Both the position numbers and the translations under genes were made by a program. Below are positions 26,142-34,246 of a stretch of 39,816 nucleotides of DNA, in pieces. The notes below the pieces were generated by a model, which did not search any database, was not told the origin of the DNA, and saw only the letters and a list, made by a program, of their open reading frames with translations. The stretch spans positions 1-39,816 of the forward strand of contig CAKUUG010000013.1 of NCBI GenBank assembly GCA_934692665.1. Reading direction: 5' to 3'. This stretch comes from an uncultured Candidatus Melainabacteria bacterium. Its GTDB lineage: Bacteria; Cyanobacteriota; Vampirovibrionia; Gastranaerophilales; Gastranaerophilaceae. Each line of letters opens with the position of its first letter. The stretch's first letter is position 1.

Positions 26142-26504
26142 AAAAAGACAGAAAAAAAACAGTGACTGAGTTCAGAAATATTGGGCTTTTTTGAAAACTT
26201 TACATCAAAATTCGACAGAGATTTAACCTCTGAAAAAATGTCAGAGTAGCTATTTTACAACTTTGATTGTATATTTAACATCGCATATCTTTGATATAGA
26301 ACTATATGCCAATTTGCGACGTTTTAGCATACTCATTTTAATCAATTCATTGCATAATAAATAATTTTTTTCAGACACTTTTTTCATTGAAATAAATCCA
26401 TATAACCCAATATATACTTGTAATCGACAATTTTTGTCAAAACTTTAGTAATTTATTTTTTGTGTAAAAAATTGTAAACAATAATTTTATTGTATAATAA
26501 AATT
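26142..26504. other. 363-nt AT-rich gap with potential RNA secondary structure
   Basis: No gene is evident. Visible structure: CAGAG (26216-26220), CTCTG (26228-26232) and TCAGAG (26241-26246) can form mutually exclusive hairpins. Further on, TCGCA (26281-26285) pairs with TGCGA (26315-26319) around an inner GATA/TATC hairpin, or GCATAT (26283-26288) pairs with ATATGC (26304-26309). An 11-bp inverted repeat ataattttatt/aataaaattat ends at the trmFO start and contains its -10 element. It may hold a small RNA or just be a long spacer. Confidence 0.35.
26493..26498 (+). promoter_or_regulatory. -10 element of trmFO
   Basis: A perfect TATAAT ends 6 nt before the ATG at 26505. A TTGTAA lies 15 nt upstream (26472-26477). 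It is embedded in an 11-bp inverted repeat. There is no ribosome-binding site, consistent with a leaderless mRNA. Confidence 0.55.
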
Positions 26505-27842
26505 ATGAAAGTAAGAGTTATAGGAGCAGGGTTAGCAGGTTCAGAAGCTGCAATATATCTTGCAAAAAGGGGTTATGATGTAGAATTGTTTGAAATGAGG
26601 CCAAAATTTCAAACAGGTGCACACAAAACAGACTTGCCGGCAGAATTTGTCTGTTCAAACAGTCTTGGGTCTTTAGATTTGTTATCTGCTTCAGGATTGT
26701 TGATAGAAGAAGGAATAATGTTGGGCTCAACGTTATTTAAAGTTGCAAAAGAATGTTCAGTGCCTTCAGGAAATTCTCTTTCAATTGATAGAATTGGTTT
26801 TAGCAAAAAAATAAAAGAAATAATTGATAGTCTAAATATCAAAATCATCAATGAAAAATACGATAAAATCGACACTTCAACTCCGACAATAATCGCAACA
26901 GGCCCATTAACAGAAAGTGTTTTGTCAAAAAATATAAAAGATACTTTTAGCGAAGAAGATTTTCATTTTTTTGATGCAATAGCACCAATAATAGAAAAAG
27001 ATAGTATTGATTTTTCAAAAGCATTTTATGCTTCAAGATGGGATAAAGGCAATGCTGATTTTATCAATTGCCCAATGAATAAAGAAGAATACGAAAATTT
27101 CTACAATATTTTAACAAATTCCGAACGTATGCCACTTCATGATTTTGAAAAAGAAGAAATGAAAAAGCATTACTTTGAAGGTTGTATGCCAATAGAAGTA
27201 ATGGCACAAAGAGGTGTTGATACGCTTCGTTTTGGTCCTATGAAGCCTGTTGGCTTATTTGACAAGAGAATACCTACAGAATTTAAGAAAAACCAGTTTT
27301 ATGCGGTTGTCCAGCTTAGACAAGATGACAAAATGGCGAATTTATACAATCTGGTTGGTTTTCAAACAAATTTAAAATGGGGTGAACAAAAAAAACTAAT
27401 ACAATCAATCCCTGGTCTTGAAAAAGCAAACATAACAAGATATGGCGTGATGCATTTGAATACGTTTATAAATTCTCCAAAAATTTTGAACAAATTTTTA
27501 CAAACAAAACAAATCGACAATTTATTTTTTGCAGGTCAACTGACAGGTGTAGAAGGCTATAGCGAAAGCATAATAACAGGTCTGTTTAGTGCAATTAATT
27601 TAGATAGATTTTTAAAAACAGAAAAAATGATTGAATTAACAAATAATACAATGCTGGGTTCATTGATTGATTATATAACATATCCCGAACACAAAAGATT
27701 TCAACCTATAAATGCCAATTGGGGAATAACAGCAGGCATTGACGGTGATAAAAAGAAACTAAAAGACAAAAAATATAAAAACGAATTAAAATCAAAAAGA
27801 GCATTGGATGAAATTAAAAAAACCAAAGAGCTTTTATCATAA
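26505..27842 (+). CDS. trmFO: Methylenetetrahydrofolate-tRNA-(uracil-5-)-methyltransferase TrmFO
   Basis: FAD- and folate-dependent enzyme that makes ribothymidine at U54 in the T-loop of tRNAs. I start at ATG 26505 (445 aa); a TTG five codons upstream is possible but overlaps the -10 element. The FAD-binding motif is MKVRVIGAGLAGSEAA, followed by LFEMRP and GAHKTDLPAEFVCSNSLGS. The catalytic cysteine is C227 in EGCMPIEVMAQRGVDTLRFG, and GQLTGVEGYSESIITG closes the FAD site. pepA follows after 11 nt. Confidence 0.97.
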   Translation: MKVRVIGAGLAGSEAAIYLAKRGYDVELFEMRPKFQTGAHKTDLPAEFVCSNSLGSLDLLSASGLLIEEGIMLGSTLFKVAKECSVPSGNSLSIDRIGFSKKIKEIIDSLNIKIINEKYDKIDTSTPTIIATGPLTESVLSKNIKDTFSEEDFHFFDAIAPIIEKDSIDFSKAFYASRWDKGNADFINCPMNKEEYENFYNILTNSERMPLHDFEKEEMKKHYFEGCMPIEVMAQRGVDTLRFGPMKPVGLFDKRIPTEFKKNQFYAVVQLRQDDKMANLYNLVGFQTNLKWGEQKKLIQSIPGLEKANITRYGVMHLNTFINSPKILNKFLQTKQIDNLFFAGQLTGVEGYSESIITGLFSAINLDRFLKTEKMIELTNNTMLGSLIDYITYPEHKRFQPINANWGITAGIDGDKKKLKDKKYKNELKSKRALDEIKKTKELLS

Positions 27843-27853
27843 AGGAGTTAGAG

Positions 27854-29338
27854 ATGAGATTTTTGACAAAAACAACAGAAAATTTTGAAGCAGATACAAT
27901 AATATGCTTTATTTATGAAAACGACGAAAATCAATCAAATTTGTTTAAAAAATTGAACAAATTGTCAAATGAAGAATTAAAAAAACAAGTCTTTGATTAC
28001 AAATCAACCACAGGAAGTTTTATGGATATTTTCAAATATTCAATAAACAAAGATGTAAAAGTGCTTGTTTGCGGATTGGGTAAAAAAGAAGAATTAACAA
28101 GAAAAAAATTCTCTCAAATAGTAGCAAATGCAACAAGATGTGCTAAAAAAATCAAAACAAAAGCACTAGGGATTGAACTTATAGAAAAAACTTCCGACTG
28201 TGAGTGCATTATGTCAAACTTCAATTCTGAAGATGCAGCAAAAATCATCTTTACAGCAGCAAGAATCGGCTTGTATGAATTTGACAAATATTTACCAAAA
28301 AATGAAAATAAAACAGAAATAATTGAATTAATTTGCAACGAAGAAACATCAAAAATAGAAAAAGGAGCACAAATTGGTGCATATACGTCTTTTGCGATGA
28401 AATTTGCAAAAGATTTGGTCAATGAATCAGCTCAAATTGTTACACCTTGTTATGTAGTAAAAATAGCTCAAGAAATTGCAAATGAACACAAATTGGAAGC
28501 AAAAATATACAATAAAAAAGAAATAAAAGAAATGAAAATGAATGCTTTTTTGGCTGTTGGTCAAGGAAGCGTAAATGAACCACAGTTTATTCATTTGACA
28601 TACAAACCAAAAAACACACCAAGAAAAAAAGTTGCATTAATTGGAAAAGGGATAACATTTGATGCAGGCGGAATGAATATAAAACCTGCAACATCAATGC
28701 TAACTATGAAATCCGACATGACCGGAGCAGCAAGTGTTTTGGGTATAATTCAAGCAATTGCAAAAATACAACCAAATATAGAACTTCATGTAATCTCTGC
28801 TTTGTGCGAAAACATGACATCAGGAAGTGCCTACAAACAAGGTGACGTACTGACTGCAATGAATGGAAAAACAATAGAGGTTGATAACACCGATGCAGAA
28901 GGAAGGATTACACTTGCAGATGCATTATGCTATGCAGACAAACTGGGTGTAGATGAAGTAATTGATATTGCAACATTAACAGGTGCGGTTATTGTTTCTT
29001 TGGGACACAATATAACAGGGGTTTTGGGTAACAACCAAGAACAAATAGATAAATTCATAAAAATTTCAAAACTCTCTTGTGAAAATACTTGGCAAATGCC
29101 GATATTAGATGAATTAAAAGACAATTTAAAATCAGAAATTGCTGATTTTAAAAATACAGGAGGCAGAAATGCAGGCACATCTACAGCAGGCTGGTTCTTG
29201 TCTAACTTTACAAAATCATCAAAATGGATGCATTTGGATATCGCAGGAACAGCATATCTGGAAAAATCAAACAAAGAAACGCTCTCAGGCCCAACAGGGG
29301 TAATGATAAGAAGCTTAATTAACTATTTGTTATCATAA
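27854..29338 (+). CDS. pepA: Leucyl aminopeptidase (cytosol aminopeptidase)
   Basis: Dizinc/manganese M17 aminopeptidase that removes N-terminal residues in peptide turnover. The 494-aa length is normal. The N-terminal macro-like domain (1-170) is divergent. The catalytic domain carries GKGITFDAGGMNIKP, MKSDMTGAA and the signature NTDAEGRITLADAL, with metal ligands D, D and E in place. The hydrophobic DIATLTGAVIVSLG follows. AAGGAG precedes the ATG. It is second in the trmFO-pepA operon and is followed by a terminator. Confidence 0.96.
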   Translation: MRFLTKTTENFEADTIICFIYENDENQSNLFKKLNKLSNEELKKQVFDYKSTTGSFMDIFKYSINKDVKVLVCGLGKKEELTRKKFSQIVANATRCAKKIKTKALGIELIEKTSDCECIMSNFNSEDAAKIIFTAARIGLYEFDKYLPKNENKTEIIELICNEETSKIEKGAQIGAYTSFAMKFAKDLVNESAQIVTPCYVVKIAQEIANEHKLEAKIYNKKEIKEMKMNAFLAVGQGSVNEPQFIHLTYKPKNTPRKKVALIGKGITFDAGGMNIKPATSMLTMKSDMTGAASVLGIIQAIAKIQPNIELHVISALCENMTSGSAYKQGDVLTAMNGKTIEVDNTDAEGRITLADALCYADKLGVDEVIDIATLTGAVIVSLGHNITGVLGNNQEQIDKFIKISKLSCENTWQMPILDELKDNLKSEIADFKNTGGRNAGTSTAGWFLSNFTKSSKWMHLDIAGTAYLEKSNKETLSGPTGVMIRSLINYLLS

Positions 29339-29340
29339 TT

Positions 29341-29373
29341 TTAAAGGTGGTTTTAAAGCCACCTTTAATTTTT
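29341..29373 (+). terminator. Terminator after pepA
   Basis: ttaaaggtgg (29341-29350) pairs with ccacctttaa (29359-29368) around an 8-nt loop, followed by a T-run. It starts 2 nt after the pepA stop. Confidence 0.9.
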
Positions 29374-29384
29374 ATAAAAACAAA

Positions 29385-29410
29385 AAAACCACTCTTTTTT
29401 GAGTGGTTTT
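29385..29410 (-). terminator. Terminator after the HEAT-repeat gene
   Basis: aaaaccactc (29385-29394) and gagtggtttt (29401-29410) form a 10-bp stem with a six-T loop. On the minus strand it lies about 25 nt beyond the HEAT gene's stop and ends in a T-run. It could also back up the pepA terminator. Confidence 0.8.
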
Positions 29411-29434
29411 TAAATATTTGTTTAAAATTAATTT

Positions 29435-30289
29435 CTAAAAGAAACTAGGTTTTTTAACATTTTGAGCACCTTGCATAGCTTCCCAATTTGCAGCCATGAT
29501 TTTTTTGAATGATTTAAGTGCTGTATCTTCTAATTCACCAAGTTCTTCAGCATTAATAATCAATTCTCTTAATGGTAATAATGCTCTTTGATCACGCAAA
29601 ACACCAAGAGCAGCTGCAGCACCAGCTCTAACCAAATCGTTTTCTTTTTCGTTTTTCATTACTTCGATTAGTGCAGGAACAGCTTTTTTATCGTTCAATT
29701 TTCCCAAAGAAGTGACTGCATAAATACGGACATTTACCCATTCATCTTTTAACATGTTGATAATTTTATCAACACATTTTGGGTTTCCAATCTCACCCAA
29801 TGCACGAGTTGCATCACATCTAACATTTACTTTTTCATGGTCTAAAGACTCAATCAAAGCATCTGTTGCAACATCGCCAATTTCAATCAATGCTTCTGTT
29901 GCCGTAATGCAAACTTGAGGATTTTCATCGTTTAGTGCTTCAACCAAAGGTTCAACAACAATTTCGCCGCCCAATCTACCTAGCGCACGAGCTGCACGAA
30001 CACGAACATCAACATTTCTATCTAAACGCAATGATTCAATCAATGGAACTGTAGCGTTTACATCGCCCAATTCACCCAATGCACGAGCTGCATATAGACG
30101 AACTGAACCGTTTTTATCATTTTTCAAGACATCAATCAATGGTTCAACGGCATTAAAATCACCCATTTCGCCAAGAATTCTTGCAGCATTATATCTAACT
30201 TTTTCTGAATTAGAAGTTCTCAAATCATTAACTAATTCATCAAAAGATTTTTTAGCTGATTTTTTTCTATTGTTAACACTAATTGTCAT
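29435..30289 (-). CDS. HEAT-repeat (PBS-lyase-type) protein
   Basis: A solenoid of seven HEAT-like repeats of about 31 residues (about residues 30-250), with repeat consensus VRxxAARALGELGDxxAVxPLIexL, of the phycobilisome-lyase HEAT type. I place the start at 30289 (284 aa): GGAGG at 30296-30300 is 6 nt before this ATG, and the ATG 27 nt upstream has no such site. There is no signal peptide. CpcE/CpcF-type proteins use this fold, but a phycobilin lyase role is not expected here; protein scaffolding is more likely. It is flanked by its own terminator and a long AT-rich upstream region. Confidence 0.88.
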   Translation of the reverse strand: MTISVNNRKKSAKKSFDELVNDLRTSNSEKVRYNAARILGEMGDFNAVEPLIDVLKNDKNGSVRLYAARALGELGDVNATVPLIESLRLDRNVDVRVRAARALGRLGGEIVVEPLVEALNDENPQVCITATEALIEIGDVATDALIESLDHEKVNVRCDATRALGEIGNPKCVDKIINMLKDEWVNVRIYAVTSLGKLNDKKAVPALIEVMKNEKENDLVRAGAAAALGVLRDQRALLPLRELIINAEELGELEDTALKSFKKIMAANWEAMQGAQNVKKPSFF

Positions 30290-30714
30290 TGATTTCCTCC
30301 AATAACATTTACACACTATTACCTATATTTTATTAAAAACAATTTATTATTTTTTATTTACTTTTTTTGATTGCTTTATGAAGTTTTGTTACGGAAATTT
30401 TCGTATTTACTTGAAATTTTTAACCGCTTGATTATATTAACATTTTTTTTAGTGTTTGTCTTACATTATTTGATTTAAGAAGTGTTTTTTTATAATTATT
30501 TTTTTATACATTGCGAACATTGAGTTTTTACGTATAATACTCGATTAACATTTTTTAACAAAAAATTTCATTTATTTTATATTTGTGTTTGTAAAAAAGT
30601 TTTCCATGCATGAAATTTAAAAAAAATTCAAAAATTAAGTAAGAAATTTTAAACGACTGCCATGGATTTTAATTCTATTAGCGAAATAGAAATCAAATTT
30701 TAAAAAATAAAATA
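30290..30714. other. 425-nt very AT-rich intergenic region
   Basis: No gene is seen. It must hold the HEAT gene's minus-strand promoter near the left end. On the plus strand TTGCGA (30511-30516), 16 nt and TATAAT (30533-30538) resemble a promoter with no gene until 30876; a transcript from it would run antisense to tRNA-Pro(GGG). Near 30673-30691 ttctatt-agcga-aatagaa is a perfect 7-bp hairpin. Confidence 0.35.
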
Positions 30715-30788
30715 TCGGAACGACAGGATTTGAACCTGCGACCCCTACCACCCCAAGGTAGTACGCTACCAAGCTGCGCCACGTCCCG
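30715..30788 (-). tRNA. tRNA-Pro (anticodon GGG)
   Basis: A 74-nt cloverleaf on the minus strand. The acceptor CGGGACG pairs with CGTTCCG (one G-U), the D-arm is GCGCAGC...GGTAGCGT, the anticodon stem CTACC/GGTAG has loop TTGGGGT, and the T-arm is GCAGG-TTCAAAT-CCTGT. Anticodon GGG reads CCC and CCU. CCA is not encoded. It shares D-arm and T-arm sequence with the UGG isoacceptor. Confidence 0.95.
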
Positions 30789-30875
30789 ATATTGTATTTG
30801 ATTTTCAATTTACATTTATCATTATACTAGCAAAAATTTTTATTCACAAGTCTTATAAAACAAAACGAGGGAAAA

Positions 30876-32267
30876 ATGAAAATAAACAACACCATCACAA
30901 ACAGAACATCTTTTACATACAATAAAGCATTTCATGATGAAATAAGAAACAAATTAGTTCGCCAAAAGAAAAACAAAGCAATAGCGGCAACTCTTCTTGA
31001 ATTAGAAAAAGAATCGCTTGCAATGGAAGATAAAATCAATGCATTAGAAAAATCTTATGGCGGAGTGCAACAGCCCAGCTATCAGATTTTAGTCGATTGT
31101 TTAAAAAATCTGAAATTGACTATATCAGGTTATTTTGAAAAGTATTTTCCACAATTTGAATACAACAAAAAAAGTTTTGAAGAATATTCAAACGAGCTTA
31201 AAACATGCACGCAAGCAGAAGAACATTACTGGCGTTCCGAACTACAAGAAAGTTTAAGCGTAGTACCATTTACTGTTGATGATGGGCAAGATGTTATATA
31301 TGACTATCGCAATACCGAAGTTGCAAAAGAAGTAGAAGCAAAACCAAATGCCCAAGAAAGCAAGATAAATGCCATTCAAGAAAACACAAGTGACATCCTC
31401 ACGCAATATATACCAACAGCCTCGTCGCCAAAAAGTCTTGATGATGTAGTTGGTTTGGAAGAAATTAAAAAAACACTACAAGAAGAAGTTATTGACTATT
31501 TTGAACATCCCGAACTGATTCAAATGGATAAAGAAGAGTATGGAATCAGTCCTACAAGTACTATTTTGTTTTATGGGCCTCCAGGATGCGGCAAAACATA
31601 CATTACAGAAGCACTTGCCAACCAATCAGGTATTAGCATGTATAAAATGGATGTTTCAAAAATTGGCTCAAAATTCGTCAATCAAACAGCAAGCAATATT
31701 CAAAATGCTTTTGATTATTTAGAAAAAATAACCAAAAACACCGGAAAACCTGTGTTATTGTTTATGGATGAAATAGATTCTCTTGCGATAAATAGAAAAA
31801 CAAACTCAGATGATTCTTCGGAAAATTTAAAAACAACTTCTACTTTATTAAAACTCGTACAAGAAGCAAAAGATAAAAACATAATTATAGTCGCAGCAAC
31901 AAACATGCGAGATGCGATGGATGATGCTTTGATAGACAGATTTGAGACTGAAACATATTTTGGTTTGCCTGATAAAAATGGTATAAAAAATCTTTTAAAA
32001 GCAAAATTGTCAAATTTGTCAAAAGGACAAAATCTATCACAAAACGATGAAAAACTAGATGAAATAGCAAATGAATTGTTAGGTTATTCAAATCGTTCAG
32101 TTGTGCATATACTTGAAAAATCAGCAAAACTTGCAAGAAGAAATTCAAGAAGCGAAATAACGCCGCAAATATTTATGCAAGCGATAAAAGAATGCGACTA
32201 CGAAAAAATAAAAGAAGAAAAATATCAAAAAAATAACACAAGCAAAAAAATCGGATTTATCGCTTAG
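30876..32267 (+). CDS. Orphan AAA+ ATPase (463 aa)
   Basis: A single-domain type I AAA+ ATPase with a helical, partly coiled-coil N-terminal region (about residues 20-130) of no known family. An acidic linker precedes the ATPase core from about residue 185 (SLDDVVGLEEIKKTLQEEV). Walker A is GPPGCGKT (234-241), Walker B LLFMDEID (294-301), sensor 1 AATN, and the arginine finger is in DALIDRFET. A small helical lid domain and a Lys-rich tail follow. The core resembles Cdc48/VPS4/spastin-like bacterial members, implying a ring-shaped unfoldase or remodeler. The substrate is unknown. A GAGG ribosome-binding site precedes the ATG. Its last 11 nt overlap a convergent radical SAM gene. Confidence 0.85.
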   Translation: MKINNTITNRTSFTYNKAFHDEIRNKLVRQKKNKAIAATLLELEKESLAMEDKINALEKSYGGVQQPSYQILVDCLKNLKLTISGYFEKYFPQFEYNKKSFEEYSNELKTCTQAEEHYWRSELQESLSVVPFTVDDGQDVIYDYRNTEVAKEVEAKPNAQESKINAIQENTSDILTQYIPTASSPKSLDDVVGLEEIKKTLQEEVIDYFEHPELIQMDKEEYGISPTSTILFYGPPGCGKTYITEALANQSGISMYKMDVSKIGSKFVNQTASNIQNAFDYLEKITKNTGKPVLLFMDEIDSLAINRKTNSDDSSENLKTTSTLLKLVQEAKDKNIIIVAATNMRDAMDDALIDRFETETYFGLPDKNGIKNLLKAKLSNLSKGQNLSQNDEKLDEIANELLGYSNRSVVHILEKSAKLARRNSRSEITPQIFMQAIKECDYEKIKEEKYQKNNTSKKIGFIA

Positions 32268-33189
32268 AGACAAGATGTCCCAGTTGAGATATTTTTGTTT
32301 TAATAATACTAGAATTTTTAAAAACAAAAAATGGCAAATAAATAAAATTTACAAAAGCATAAAAACATGCCAAAGTTTTGTTTTGATTCTTTGTTAGTTG
32401 ATTGTAAAGCAGAGGCTTTGGACAATTACAATTTTTAAACACGCAAGGAAGCGGATTTTTTTGCAATGAAAAATTTTTGTCATTTATATTACCTAAAAAA
32501 TTTGTTTTAAAAAATCTTGATGAATAACAACGATAAACGCTGCCATCTTCGTATATAATTGCACTTTTTACACCTGCATAACAAATTTTTGAAAAAGTCG
32601 TTGGATTGTTTTCTTGTTTTTCCAAATATTGATTCAAAAAACGAATTTGTTGATAAGAATGATTAATGTTATTATTTTTTGCAAACAACAACAAATCATT
32701 CAAAATACTCGTTTTTTTATCATTCATTTCAAAAATAGGAAACAAAAAATTTACGGTTGTTGTTTTTGGTTTTAAAAGAATAAATTTTTCCAACTTTTCA
32801 AAAAGCTCTTCAGTATTTTTGTATTGTTTAATAATTTCATCAAAATGAAAACTGATGTCATAATTAAGCAAAGAATCGCCTAAAATTTCAAAAACTTTTT
32901 GATATTTTGATATATCAAAAGAAAAATTTGTAATTAAATTAATTTTAAAACCTTTATTTTTAATTTTATCAATCAAATTATAAAACTCAAGATGACACAT
33001 AGCTTCGCCACCTGTAATGGTGATTTCAAAAGTTTTGTCTAGACTATCCAGAAAATTTAAAAAATTTTCTATTGTTTTATTTGATGCACATTTTTTGTTT
33101 TTTTGTTCATGCTTACTCTGTGAGCAATAGACACATTTATATGTACATTCTTGCGTAATTATAAAATCTATAAATTTTTCTTTTTTCAT
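32257..33189 (-). CDS. Radical SAM protein with SPASM/twitch-like C-terminus
   Basis: A 310-aa radical SAM enzyme of unknown substrate. The CxxxCxxC motif is at C15, C19 and C22 (ECTYKCVYCSQ), followed by ITITGGEAMCH, the SAM-binding GGE motif. The C-terminal part has extra cysteines: ICYAGVKSAIIYEDGSVYRC, and CVFKNCNCP, resembling the auxiliary-cluster region of SPASM/twitch proteins that modify peptides or act on small substrates. A hydrophobic stretch (CFYAFVNFIYLPFFVF) lies near the C-terminus and may be membrane-associating. The ATG follows an extended -10 (TGCTATAAT) by 7 nt. No precursor-peptide gene is visible next to it. Confidence 0.82.
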   Translation of the reverse strand: MKKEKFIDFIITQECTYKCVYCSQSKHEQKNKKCASNKTIENFLNFLDSLDKTFEITITGGEAMCHLEFYNLIDKIKNKGFKINLITNFSFDISKYQKVFEILGDSLLNYDISFHFDEIIKQYKNTEELFEKLEKFILLKPKTTTVNFLFPIFEMNDKKTSILNDLLLFAKNNNINHSYQQIRFLNQYLEKQENNPTTFSKICYAGVKSAIIYEDGSVYRCYSSRFFKTNFLGNINDKNFSLQKNPLPCVFKNCNCPKPLLYNQLTKNQNKTLACFYAFVNFIYLPFFVFKNSSIIKTKISQLGHLVSKR

Positions 33190-33196
33190 GAAATAA

Positions 33197-33205
33197 ATTA
33201 TAGCA
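33197..33205 (-). promoter_or_regulatory. Extended -10 promoter of the radical SAM gene
   Basis: TGC plus TATAAT on the minus strand ends 7 nt before the ATG at 33189, with no Shine-Dalgarno between. It sits immediately downstream of the rpsG terminator and implies an independent, probably leaderless transcript. Confidence 0.6.
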
Positions 33206-33208
33206 CTA

Positions 33209-33238
33209 AAAAATCCCGCTTTGATAAGCGGGATTTTT
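33209..33238 (-). terminator. Terminator of the rpsL-rpsG operon
   Basis: aaaaatcccgctt (33209-33221) and aagcgggattttt (33226-33238) form a 13-bp stem with a 4-nt loop. On the minus strand it lies 15 nt beyond the rpsG stop and ends in a T-run. Confidence 0.93.
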
Positions 33239-33252
33239 ATATAGAACTAAAA

Positions 33253-33723
33253 TTAATATCTGTAGTGAACAAATGCTTTATTAGCTTCAGCCATTTTATG
33301 AGTATCTTCTTTTTTCTTAACAGCTGAACCCATTGAATTTGATGCGTCCATGATTTCATTTGTTAATTTTTCAATCATAGATTTACCACCTCTTTTTCTT
33401 GCAGCTTCAATAATCCATTGAGAAGCAAGAGCAGTACCTCTGTCAGCTTTTACATCGATTGGCACTTGGTAAGTAGAACCACCAATACGACGAGCTTTAA
33501 CTTCGATTAACGGAGTAGCATTTGTAAGTGCTTTTTTGAATGTTTCGATTGGTTCAGATTTAGTTTTTTGTTGAACTTGTTCCATAGTTGTGTAAAAAAT
33601 TCTTTGAGCAACAGATTTTTTACCTTTTTTCATTAATCTGTTGATGAATTTTGCTATATCTACACTGTTATATATAGGATCTGGAGCTGGAATTCTTTTA
33701 GCTGGTTTTGATCTTCTAGACAT
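33253..33723 (-). CDS. rpsG: 30S ribosomal protein S7
   Basis: Primary 16S rRNA-binding protein that nucleates the 30S head and lines the E site. The 156-aa length is typical. Family blocks: MSRRSKPAKR, VDIAKFINRLMKKGKKSVAQRIFY, VKARRIGGSTYQVPIDV, ALASQWIIEAARKR and the C-terminal KKEDTHKMAEANKAFVHYR. It starts 16 nt after rpsL. It is followed by a strong terminator, so fusA and tuf are not part of this transcript. Confidence 0.98.
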   Translation of the reverse strand: MSRRSKPAKRIPAPDPIYNSVDIAKFINRLMKKGKKSVAQRIFYTTMEQVQQKTKSEPIETFKKALTNATPLIEVKARRIGGSTYQVPIDVKADRGTALASQWIIEAARKRGGKSMIEKLTNEIMDASNSMGSAVKKKEDTHKMAEANKAFVHYRY

Positions 33724-33739
33724 TATAAATTAACCTTTC

Positions 33740-34120
33740 TTATTTTTTAGCTTTAGCTTTTTTGGCACCGTATTTAGATCTTGATTGCATTCTATTTGCA
33801 ACACCCTGAGTATCTAAAGTACCTCTTATGATATGATATCTAACACCAGGAAGGTCTTTAACCCTACCACCTCTGATCAGCACAACAGAGTGCTCTTGCA
33901 AATTGTGTCCAATACCTGGAATATATGAAGTAACTTCGAATCCGTTAGTTAAACGAACACGAGCAACTTTTCTCATAGCAGAGTTTGGTTTTTTAGGAGT
34001 AGTTGTATATACTCTTGTGCAAACTCCACGTCTTTGTGGACAGCTAGTAAGAGCTGGTGATTTTGTTTTATCTTTAATCTTTTGTCTTTCTTTTTTGATT
34101 AATTGATTAATTGTAGGCAT
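33740..34120 (-). CDS. rpsL: 30S ribosomal protein S12
   Basis: Decoding-centre protein of the 30S subunit, 126 aa. Sequence: MPTINQLIKKERQK, CPQRRGVCTRVYTTTPKKPNSAMRK and GGRVKDLPGVRYHIIRG. The lysines of the PKKPNSA and GGRVKDLPG motifs, where streptomycin-resistance changes occur, are wild type. An AAGGGG ribosome-binding site lies upstream. The rpsL-rpsG order is universal. Confidence 0.98.
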   Translation of the reverse strand: MPTINQLIKKERQKIKDKTKSPALTSCPQRRGVCTRVYTTTPKKPNSAMRKVARVRLTNGFEVTSYIPGIGHNLQEHSVVLIRGGRVKDLPGVRYHIIRGTLDTQGVANRMQSRSKYGAKKAKAKK

Positions 34121-34211
34121 ATTTTCCCCTTAATATTAGTTACTGTACTATATATTTCACTATAAACAATGTTTGAAGTCAATATATTTTTTAAATTTCA
34201 TCAACTATTTA

Positions 34212-34240
34212 TTAACTTTTGTTAAATTTTAAGTTATAAT
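34212..34240 (+). promoter_or_regulatory. Promoter of the 129-aa gene (leaderless arrangement)
   Basis: TTAACT (34212-34217), a 17-nt spacer and a perfect TATAAT (34235-34240) end 6 nt before the ATG at 34247. There is no Shine-Dalgarno. Confidence 0.65.
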
Positions 34241-34246
34241 CTTTTT

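Noticed and set aside
26490..26504. TTG start for TrmFO five codons upstream
   Set aside because: It overlaps the TATAAT element, and the family protein begins at the MKVRVIGAG methionine.
30290..30316. Longer HEAT-protein start
   Set aside because: GGAGG at 30296-30300 lies inside it and serves the ATG at 30289.
6633..30788. The shared 3' sequence of the two tRNA-Pro genes as att repeats of a 24-kb island
   Set aside because: The shared stretch is normal isoacceptor homology in D- and T-arms. The interval contains core genes and no integrase.
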